Shown: piece by piece, positions 1-5,010 of the stretch
Layout: the number at the start of each line of letters is the position of its first letter
Position numbering within the stretch: position 1 is the stretch's first letter
Origin: Bacillota bacterium
GTDB taxonomy: Bacteria; Bacillota; UBA4882; UBA8346
Reading direction: 5' to 3'
Assembly (NCBI GenBank): GCA_003501365.1
Contig: DNPP01000304.1
Coordinates: 1-5,010, forward strand
Length of the DNA: 5,010 bases
Translations under genes and position numbers: made by a program
Notes under the pieces: generated by a model
Seen by the model: only the letters and a program-made list of their open reading frames with translations
What the model was told of the DNA's origin: nothing
Databases searched by the model: none

Positions 1-873
1 TCCTGCCGGTATAGTAGTTTCCCGCCCTCGTCCCGCTAAACCAACCAAAACACCACCCGGGCCAAAAGCAAGCATCCCGGCAGCACTAGCACCCACTGCA
101 AACTGACGTGAGCGGTCCATCTTTTGGGCCTTAGAACCATAATACAAATCAATTGGAGTTCCGTCAAGAGCCCTGATTTTGGCAAAATCAAGCCTTAATT
201 TGGCATCCCGGCCCCAATTTTCAGGCCGACTCACCTCTGCCAAGATCCCGCTACCGGTGACACCGGCGGGAAAAACTAAAAAATTATTGGAAAAAACCGG
301 CTCAATCACTTCAAATTGAAAGCTAGTTCCCGGCTTGCTTTGAGACGAGTTAAGTTCATTGATCATCCGAACCTTAACCACAGTCCCTTCGGATACGGTC
401 ACCCATTTACCCTTAATAGCTCCTGCGGGAAAAACTTGATTAACCAATCGCTCCAAGCGTTTGGTTATCGGACCGGAATATACTGTATTAAATAATAAGT
501 TTTCTATTTGTTCCAGGCGACTTTGGATAGGCCCGGAATACCCTTCTTTTGATAAAACCCATTCCAAAGCCTGAATTTTATAAAGCATGCAAACATTATC
601 CGGTTGATTCACCAACAGCAGAGTGTTCAAACGGTCTAAACGTTCCACGACAGTACCGGCAAATACTCTCCCCGTCATTACCTGTTCCAGATTGTTTAAT
701 CTTTCCAGCAAACCGCCTTCACCGCAATGGCCAACCACTTGATCCTCAAGTTGCCCCAGCCATTCTAAAGGATTCTTGACTGATGTTTCTCCATAAGACA
801 CAGGAGAATACGATAGTAGAACTACTATATTTACAATAACAATGGCCGCGATCCAATATCTAAACTTAACCAT
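1..873 (-). CDS. Secreted repeat protein with C-terminal beta-rich/glycine-rich domain, 3' end beyond the window (partial)
   Basis: The frame is open from an ATG at 873 to the window edge, giving 291 visible residues without a stop. The start is well supported: AGGAGG lies 4 bases upstream, and residues 1-28 form a signal peptide (basic VKFR, hydrophobic core, small residues S-Y-G before a likely cut after Gly28). Residues 33-151 are six tandem units of about 20 residues sharing a G-P-[IVL]-x-x-R-L-x-x-[LI]-E pattern, probably short amphipathic helices. Residues 152-250 look beta-rich (EGTVVKVRMINEL, then LVFPAGVTGSG, then the KLRLDFAKIRALDGTPIDL region). Residues 258-283 are Gly/Ala-rich, like a glycine zipper, and the visible end is TTIPAG. 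The VPAG-type motifs recall the beta domain of VirB10/TrbI-like proteins, but I infer only a loose resemblance. Cys50 and Cys95 are the only cysteines seen. The gene starts 8 bases after the SLH-barrel gene, so it is probably co-translated with it and exported to the same compartment. Function unknown. Confidence 0.88.
   Translation of the reverse strand, partial: MVKFRYWIAAIVIVNIVVLLSYSPVSYGETSVKNPLEWLGQLEDQVVGHCGEGGLLERLNNLEQVMTGRVFAGTVVERLDRLNTLLLVNQPDNVCMLYKIQALEWVLSKEGYSGPIQSRLEQIENLLFNTVYSGPITKRLERLVNQVFPAGAIKGKWVTVSEGTVVKVRMINELNSSQSKPGTSFQFEVIEPVFSNNFLVFPAGVTGSGILAEVSRPENWGRDAKLRLDFAKIRALDGTPIDLYYGSKAQKMDRSRQFAVGASAAGMLAFGPGGVLVGLAGRGRETTIPAG
421..777 (-). repeat. Six tandem 20-residue coding repeats
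   Basis: Within the secreted protein, residues 33-151 divide into six units aligned on an R-L (or W-L, K-I) pair at residues 38, 58, 78, 99, 119 and 139. The spacing is 20, 20, 21, 20 and 20 residues. The units share a leading G-P or G-T, hydrophobic residues at i+2 and i+3, then R-L-x-x-[LI]-E and a hydrophobic pair. The best matched units are 114-133 and 134-151, which both begin YSGPI upstream of R-L-E. At DNA level only short pieces are shared (for example TATTCCGG-CC at 531-540 and 471-480, 60 bases apart), so the repeats are old rather than freshly duplicated. The third unit is the most divergent and carries the one-residue insertion. Confidence 0.8.
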
Positions 874-883
874 ACTACCTCCT
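874..883 (-). promoter_or_regulatory. Ribosome binding site overlapping the upstream stop codon
   Basis: On the minus strand this reads AGGAGGTAGT directly before ATG at 873. Its AGGAGG part (883-878) shares bases with the TAG stop (884-882) of the SLH-barrel gene. The overlap suggests that ribosomes finishing the SLH gene help start the repeat protein. Confidence 0.75.
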
Positions 884-2294
884 AGAAACGCAACGATACC
901 GTTCCGGAGACCACCGGATTATCAAAATTCACCAACTGATAAGCTAACCATAGGGTAACCCACGAATTATAATCTACTCCGATCGAGGTCGTACTTTGCA
1001 AACCCGTCTGCAAATGAGAATTTACAAATGATTGATACGTTAATACCGTCCAATAATTATTGAAATGATAATTTATTCCGGCACTGGCTTTGGTATCCGT
1101 CGGCCACGGACTTTCCAACCCTGTATTGGCACCCCGATACAGCATGTCAACTCCGCCATAAAGCGAAGCTTGGGGGGTCAATGCCAGTTCACCCATAATG
1201 TTAATCTGGATGGCTTGGAGATTTTTATCGCTGATCGCATCCAAATCAATCGGCATTGCCGGTGTTACTAACCGCGGATTATAAAACGGCATCCCAAAAT
1301 TGTTCACTTCCAAGCTATTCTTTCGATTGGAGGGATTTTCAGTATAGACCAAAAGTCCGCCAATTTTTAACCCCTGGTTAAGATTACCGGCTAAAGATTT
1401 TGCCGTGAGATCAGTCTTCATCGCTAAATAATCATTCAACGGTAAAATGCCATTAAAGCGCCATAAACTGCTCAGTTGCTGGATCTGATTTACTTCATCA
1501 AGTAAGGCCAAAACTAATTCGTTTATTTTGGTGTCGCCATACTTCCCGATAACACCCCAGCCGGTTTGAAATTCCTCAATTGGAAATAAATAATAACCCA
1601 TCAAGGTTTTTTTGTCGGTCACCGGCAAGTATCCTCTCATCACCAAAAAAGAGGGATCATTTCTGATTTTCGCGGGATAGATGAGATTTATTCCCGTATC
1701 AATCGCATTGATTAGAACCATATAATTTGATTCTACATAATCCTGAGGGATAAAAACAAATGATTTCTTCTGGAAATTGTTAAAGTACTGTCCAAAATAA
1801 TAAAAAGGTTGCGGCGTTGCCGCTTCATTTTTTAAAAGAATCGTATCTAAATCTTGATAATCATTGACCTGCATATCAAGGGCAGCCAAATTGGGACTTA
1901 CTTTGTAAATATCGGTAATTTGAATGCCAAGATCCGTTAATTCCATTCTAAACTCGGCGATCAATTTCTGTAAAACCTCTATGGTGGTTATCGGCAACTC
2001 TTTCGCCGTAGGTTGTTTAATAATAAAGCCCTTTATGTAATAAGCGACCTCAAAACGAGAAAGTTGATTTCCGGAATTTACCCAGTCAGAAGGATATTCT
2101 GATATGATTCCTTTTTGCTGTAAAAATCCCATAGCTTCATATACCCAGGGCTGCATCAATGTCTCCGGTGCTCTTGGTCCCCCGGCAACCCCAGGAGAGT
2201 TGTCTTGAGCATGGCCAATCCCTACCCCGAGCACCGCCATGAACAAAAGAATTAATATAACAACTCCCTTAAGTTTAGTAAAACGTTGCGTCAT
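882..2294 (-). CDS. SLH-motif outer-membrane beta-barrel protein (OmpM-like envelope tether)
   Basis: This is a 470-residue exported protein. Residues 1-29 are a signal peptide (TQRFTKLKG, long hydrophobic core, G-H-A before Gln30). Residues 46-92 form one SLH motif (PWVYEAMGFLQQKGII, then LSRFEVAYYI), the fold that binds secondary polymers on peptidoglycan. A predicted helical linker covers about 105-150. The C-terminal 110 residues alternate polar and hydrophobic/aromatic positions like porin strands (for instance ASLYGGVDMLY, NNYWTVLTYQSF, SWVTLWLAYQLV) and the chain ends in SLRF, a terminal Phe typical of BAM-inserted proteins. By family knowledge such SLH-barrels link the outer membrane to the wall in diderm Firmicutes. 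The middle (about 160-350) is less clearly strand-forming, with a helical stretch near 265-290, so this may not be a full 16-strand porin. I prefer the ATG at 2294 because GGAAAGGG sits 6 bases upstream and the signal peptide is then normal. A TTG at 2321 would add nine residues and has no good binding site. Confidence 0.87.
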   Translation of the reverse strand: MTQRFTKLKGVVILILLFMAVLGVGIGHAQDNSPGVAGGPRAPETLMQPWVYEAMGFLQQKGIISEYPSDWVNSGNQLSRFEVAYYIKGFIIKQPTAKELPITTIEVLQKLIAEFRMELTDLGIQITDIYKVSPNLAALDMQVNDYQDLDTILLKNEAATPQPFYYFGQYFNNFQKKSFVFIPQDYVESNYMVLINAIDTGINLIYPAKIRNDPSFLVMRGYLPVTDKKTLMGYYLFPIEEFQTGWGVIGKYGDTKINELVLALLDEVNQIQQLSSLWRFNGILPLNDYLAMKTDLTAKSLAGNLNQGLKIGGLLVYTENPSNRKNSLEVNNFGMPFYNPRLVTPAMPIDLDAISDKNLQAIQINIMGELALTPQASLYGGVDMLYRGANTGLESPWPTDTKASAGINYHFNNYWTVLTYQSFVNSHLQTGLQSTTSIGVDYNSWVTLWLAYQLVNFDNPVVSGTVSLRF

Positions 2295-2358
2295 AACAAT
2301 CCCTTTCCGAATACTGGTCAATCAATTTCCATCGTGCTCAACATTCCCGCCGGTCTTA
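2295..2358 (-). other. 64-base intergenic gap, longest in the window
   Basis: This is the only gap in the operon longer than 20 bases. I see no hairpin followed by a T run, so no intrinsic terminator. I also see no usable promoter: the best -35/-10 pair would place the -10 box on the ATG itself. The SLH-barrel gene is therefore most simply read from the same transcript as the genes before it, although a weak internal promoter cannot be excluded by eye. Confidence 0.5.
2301..2308 (-). promoter_or_regulatory. Ribosome binding site that decides the SLH-barrel start
   Basis: The minus strand reads GGAAAGGG, 6 bases before ATG at 2294. It lies inside the reading frame that would follow the alternative TTG at 2321, so its position supports the shorter protein. 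It matches the anti-Shine-Dalgarno only partly, which suggests moderate initiation. Confidence 0.55.
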
Positions 2359-2778
2359 CTATTCAATAATTCTTCTTGAAGAAACAGGGTTGCATCCTAA
2401 ATAACGTTCGGCTAAGATGACCGCTACATAATCATCAAAAGGGTTTTTGGGAATTCGTAACCCGATTGGAATTAATTTAGCCAGACCCTTAGTATTTTCT
2501 TTTAAATAACGATAACGTCCTTCCACTGTCGATCCGTCCTCATTGACAGCTATAATGGGTAGTTTAAATGAGGTTACGCTCTCCCGGATTGATTTACTGT
2601 TGGTACGATCTCCAATTAAAATTATTTGCACCTGAAACTCCGGGACCAAGGTTGCGACCATTTCGTTTAAACCGTCCAATGAAACGACCATCTTGGTTAA
2701 AACCTGTGCTTCTTCTGTTATTACTGCCAATCCACATTTTTTATTGCCTGGATCGATCGCTAATAAATTATAGGAAAT
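2359..2778 (-). CDS. RuvX/YqgF-like RNase H-fold protein with ATT start
   Basis: Reading from ATT at 2778 gives 139 residues, the usual length for the RuvX/YqgF family. Motifs in order are LLAIDPGNKKCGLAV (5-19, with Asp9 as the first acidic residue of the RNase H fold), IILIGDRTNS (52-61), VNEDGSTVEGRYRYL (78-92, with Glu80 in the place of the family's D-E-R), and DDYVAVILAERYL (115-127, acidic pair before a helix). The three acidic positions of the fold are thus present. YqgF proper trims the 5' end of 16S rRNA; this sequence lacks YqgF's usual G-L-P motif and is closer to the RuvC-like 'resolvase-like' proteins that I recall beside DUF3084 in cyanobacteria and diderm Firmicutes. It may be a paralogue with another substrate. 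The frame has no ATG, GTG or TTG between its upstream stop (2808-2806) and TTG at 2730, which falls at residue 17, after Asp9. AGGAGG at 2791-2786, 7 bases before ATT, supports the ATT. The gene begins 11 bases after DUF3084. Confidence 0.83.
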   Translation of the reverse strand: MSYNLLAIDPGNKKCGLAVITEEAQVLTKMVVSLDGLNEMVATLVPEFQVQIILIGDRTNSKSIRESVTSFKLPIIAVNEDGSTVEGRYRYLKENTKGLAKLIPIGLRIPKNPFDDYVAVILAERYLGCNPVSSRRIIE

Positions 2779-2783
2779 GAATA

Positions 2784-2791
2784 CCCCTCCT
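2784..2791 (-). promoter_or_regulatory. Strong ribosome binding site in front of an ATT start
   Basis: The minus strand reads AGGAGGGG, and its first two bases are the last two of the DUF3084 stop codon TAG (2792-2790). The AGGAGG core lies 7 bases from ATT at 2778, the ideal distance, but 55 bases from the next possible start, TTG at 2730. It is the main evidence for the ATT start. Confidence 0.75.
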
Positions 2792-3980
2792 AGACAGACC
2801 TTACTTCAAATTTGACTTTAAAAGCATCCACTCGATAAATATTGCCGTCTGCTACCAAACACACCTCAAACCGACCGGGCTTTTTCTCCCGGATTAGGCT
2901 GATGGTTTTGGCAATCTCTTGAATTGAAGTGATATTCCGTAAGTTTTGACCATCGGTAATGATTCCGTCATCAATCGCTTTGTTGTTGGCAACGATTAGT
3001 AAGCTCAGCAAGCGATCACGCAGTTCCGAATCGGGCGTATCGTTATCAACAATCACCGAGGTAATGACTTGAGCGGTTTTATAAATAATTTGGTTTGGAT
3101 AATATTCTAGAGTGACCGTTAAGGGCTCACCAGCCACTGAGTTTTTCTCAACAACCACTCTCAAAACGGCCTTATCATTTATTTTACTGATGGCAGTACA
3201 AACCTCGGCAATTTTTTGGGGAGCCACCCGCAAGGCGTAATCTGTTTTGCCGGGGATCTGAGCGCCTCTTTTTAAAGCAACCTTGTTCGCTTCTTTTAAT
3301 AGTGGCTCAACAACCGTTTCATAGATTTTCTCCGACGGAACATGGTCTTCTACCACCTTAGCACCTAGAATTTCTCCCACGTAAAAGATCATCGGTTTAT
3401 CAGCAATATTTTTATTCTGATCTTGCAAACTTTGGAGCCACCCCTCCAGATTTTGAATCTGTTGGCTTAATCTTGTTTCTTGCAAAGTTAAATTGGTAAT
3501 TTGATTCTTGAGATCATCATTGATTTTGGTAAGATTGGCCAAACGATTTTGTGCCAAACTCAAATTATTAGCAACTGTTTTATATTGAGCGTGGGTCTCT
3601 TGCAATTGTTGTTCCACTTTATGCTGTTGTGCCACGACAGTCGATAATTTCTGATGTAATTGATTATATTTGGTCTCCTTGTCGGCAATCTCAAGCGTTA
3701 ACTGGCTTACCCTACCGGTAGCGGTTTTTAATTCATGCTGAATAGTTTGTAACCTAAAAATAGCCGTACGGGCATATTCGGATAAACCAGTTAAAATGAA
3801 TAGCGTCAATCCGGCAATAAAAAAGCCGGTTAGCACCGTAATAATCATTGAAGTGTATTTGGGTCGAAGGCCGAACAAGCTAAGGCGCTTTTTACCCACC
3901 TTCATACCGACCCGATCACCCAAAAGAGCGATCAGCCCGCCGAAAATGATCATCGATGCGATAATGACTAGACCAAACAT
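2790..3980 (-). CDS. DUF3084 inner-membrane coiled-coil protein
   Basis: This 396-residue protein starts at ATG 3980, with AGAGG 6 bases upstream and the permease stop 17 bases away. Residues 2-20 and 45-67 are two membrane helices. Between them lies GDRVGMKVGKKRLSLFGLRP (21-40), the signature I associate with DUF3084: a basic loop with Gly, Lys and Arg-Pro. Residues 70-190 are a long coiled coil rich in Gln, Leu, Lys and Asn (for example QLHQKLSTVVAQQHKVEQQL). Residues 195-396 form a compact mixed alpha/beta domain starting near KPMIFYVGEILG. With both ends likely on the same side, the short basic loop would be on the other side, and the coiled coil plus C-terminal domain could reach into the periplasm; this topology is my inference from charge and hydrophobicity. 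The function of the family is not established. Its place between an LPS-export permease and an SLH-barrel protein points to envelope assembly or spacing. Complete, with no sign of damage. Confidence 0.9.
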   Translation of the reverse strand: MFGLVIIASMIIFGGLIALLGDRVGMKVGKKRLSLFGLRPKYTSMIITVLTGFFIAGLTLFILTGLSEYARTAIFRLQTIQHELKTATGRVSQLTLEIADKETKYNQLHQKLSTVVAQQHKVEQQLQETHAQYKTVANNLSLAQNRLANLTKINDDLKNQITNLTLQETRLSQQIQNLEGWLQSLQDQNKNIADKPMIFYVGEILGAKVVEDHVPSEKIYETVVEPLLKEANKVALKRGAQIPGKTDYALRVAPQKIAEVCTAISKINDKAVLRVVVEKNSVAGEPLTVTLEYYPNQIIYKTAQVITSVIVDNDTPDSELRDRLLSLLIVANNKAIDDGIITDGQNLRNITSIQEIAKTISLIREKKPGRFEVCLVADGNIYRVDAFKVKFEVRSV

Positions 3981-3997
3981 ATTCTACCTCTCTTATC

Positions 3998-5010
3998 CTA
4001 ACTTTTCACTTTAACGAAAACAAAAAGTCCATACCCGGTCAGGACAATATTGGGTAACCAAGCTCCCAAAAATGCCGGAATCGAGCCTCCTCTAGCGAGT
4101 GATCCTCCAATTCCCATGAAAGCGTACCACACAATAATATATATAATACAAAGGCCAAAACCCGCGGCATTCCCACGTCGTTGCATCCTAAGCGCCAAAG
4201 GGGTTCCCAAAATCGCAAACACCAAACTAGCAAACGGTATGGCCAATTTATTGTGGAAATCTACTAATAACTGTTGTCTTTCAACACCATGCCCGAACTT
4301 TTCAATATAATGATGCAACTCGGTAATACTTTGATCTTCCGGGTCCGTATTAAACTGTTCAATGTCTTTGGGTGTAATGTTGAGGTCGTAATTAACCCTC
4401 CCCTTATTCACCGTAATAGGGAAAAAACTATCATTGGTATATTGATAAATCTGGGCCTGTGTAAAATACCAGCCTTTGCCGTCCCAATACATCGCTGAGG
4501 CTGAGATTGTCCGTTGCAATTTTCCTCGAACCAATTCCTGAATCAGTAAATTACGAAATTGTTTACCCTTTGGTTCATAGGTATCCGCATAAATAAGTTT
4601 TTCGACATCTTTGTCTTGAAACACTTTATTAAACTGGTAAATGGTCCCGCTCGCTTCTTTGGATATTGCTTCCACTTTTAATCTTTCATATGTCTGAAGC
4701 GAAATCGGCACCACATATTCATTTAATACCACCCCAAAGATACTAACGGATAGTCCGACAATCAAGATTGGAGTAGCCAATTTGATGTAGCTTAATCCTC
4801 CGGCCCTCATCGCAACGGTTTCACTATGACTGGAAAGATTGCCGATGCCCAACAAAACGGCCAATAAAACCGATATCGAAGCCCCATAGGTTAAATTCTG
4901 CGGTATCATCAAGGATAATAATTGCAATATATATGATACTGATAAATGGTATTTCTCAGCCATCCGCATCAGACTAATCAAATGTGCGCCTAAAAAGACG
5001 CTGGTAAAGG
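3998..5010 (-). CDS. lptF/lptG: LptF/LptG-family LPS export permease, N-terminus beyond the window (partial)
   Basis: The frame is open to the window edge, giving 336 complete codons before TAG at 4000-3998. The visible N-terminal residues read FTSVFLGAHLISL, so the true start lies upstream and only some tens of residues are missing from a family of about 360. After two N-terminal membrane segments comes the family signature around 4825-4785 (SETVAMRAGGLSYIK, the cytoplasmic coupling region that meets the LptB ATPase). A third hydrophobic segment follows (LATPILIVGLSVSIFGVVL), then a periplasmic beta-jellyroll of about 130 residues, then three C-terminal membrane helices starting at KLAIPFASLVFAILGTPLAL. 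In the family, LptF and LptG form the membrane part of the LptB2FG transporter, which passes LPS to LptC and LptA. Many diderm Firmicutes seem to have a single permease that may act as a homodimer; I cannot tell F from G here. Upstream neighbours outside the window could be lptA, lptB or lptC. Confidence 0.93.
   Translation of the reverse strand, partial: FTSVFLGAHLISLMRMAEKYHLSVSYILQLLSLMIPQNLTYGASISVLLAVLLGIGNLSSHSETVAMRAGGLSYIKLATPILIVGLSVSIFGVVLNEYVVPISLQTYERLKVEAISKEASGTIYQFNKVFQDKDVEKLIYADTYEPKGKQFRNLLIQELVRGKLQRTISASAMYWDGKGWYFTQAQIYQYTNDSFFPITVNKGRVNYDLNITPKDIEQFNTDPEDQSITELHHYIEKFGHGVERQQLLVDFHNKLAIPFASLVFAILGTPLALRMQRRGNAAGFGLCIIYIIVWYAFMGIGGSLARGGSIPAFLGAWLPNIVLTGYGLFVFVKVKS

Noticed and set aside
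549..779. Plus-strand open frame of 76 codons.
   Set aside because: It is antisense to the repeat region of the secreted protein and has no signal, motif or binding site; its length follows from the regular repeats opposite.
1065..1271. Plus-strand open frame of 68 codons.
   Set aside because: It is antisense to the barrel part of the SLH protein and shows no recognisable domain.
2293..2321. Promoter-like pair on the minus strand: TTGACC (2321-2316), 17-base spacer, TGTTAT (2298-2293).
   Set aside because: The -10 box overlaps the ATG at 2294, so transcripts would start inside the gene and lack its start codon. It could only matter if translation began further in, which would remove the signal peptide.
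2295..2321. TTG at 2321 as the start of the SLH-barrel protein.
   Set aside because: It has no good ribosome binding site and would add nine residues before a signal peptide that is already complete from ATG 2294, which has GGAAAGGG 6 bases upstream.
2359..2730. A 123-residue version of the RuvX-like protein starting at TTG 2730.
   Set aside because: It loses the IDPG motif with the first catalytic Asp and has no Shine-Dalgarno at a proper distance.
2568..2780. Plus-strand open frame of 70 codons with a leucine-rich stretch.
   Set aside because: It is antisense to the 5' part of the RuvX-like gene, whose conserved motifs explain the sequence.
3796..4014. Plus-strand open frame of 72 codons.
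   Set aside because: It is antisense to the two membrane helices and basic loop of DUF3084, which explain the sequence.
4039..4498. Open frames on both strands inside the permease gene (minus 4233-4039; plus 4050-4310 and 4274-4498).
   Set aside because: All overlap the well-supported permease frame and show no family features of their own.
3998..4981. TTG at 4981 as the start of the permease.
   Set aside because: The frame stays open to the window edge and the upstream residues (FTSVFLGAH) fit the family's N-terminal region, so the true start is outside the window.

Overview
The window looks like a piece of a chromosomal cell-envelope operon from a diderm (outer-membrane-bearing) member of the Firmicutes. 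Three things suggest this. There is an LPS-export permease of the LptF/LptG family. There is a secreted protein with an S-layer homology (SLH) motif just after its signal peptide, a predicted beta-barrel C-terminus and a terminal phenylalanine, the OmpM-type arrangement that tethers an outer membrane to the cell wall. The ribosome binding sites are strong and AGGAGG-like. Candidate groups are Limnochordia/Hydrogenispora-like bacteria, Negativicutes or Halanaerobiales; I cannot choose among them from sequence alone, though Limnochordia-like is my weak preference.

All five genes lie on the minus strand, so the operon reads from the high-coordinate end to the low-coordinate end. (1) 5010-3998: LptF/LptG permease, missing its N-terminus beyond the window edge. 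(2) 3980-2790: DUF3084 membrane-anchored coiled-coil protein. (3) 2778-2359: small RuvX/YqgF-like RNase H-fold protein, which appears to start at a rare ATT codon. (4) 2294-882: SLH plus outer-membrane-barrel protein. (5) 873-1: secreted protein with six 20-residue repeats followed by a beta-rich domain and a glycine-rich stretch, cut by the window edge. The gaps are 17, 11, 64 and 8 bases. Two of the Shine-Dalgarno sequences overlap the stop codon of the gene before, which suggests translational coupling. I see no terminator, no convincing promoter, no RNA gene, no mobile element and no gene-free stretch longer than 64 bases.

Taken together, the genes suggest envelope assembly: LPS transport at the inner membrane (LptF/G), an inner-membrane protein with a long coiled coil (DUF3084), an outer membrane to peptidoglycan tether (SLH-barrel) and a further secreted repeat protein. 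The nuclease-like gene in the middle does not fit this theme. From memory, the same permease/DUF3084/RuvX-like grouping also occurs in cyanobacteria. The most notable observations are the ATT start of the nuclease-like gene, its place in an envelope operon, and the uncharacterised repeat protein at the left edge.
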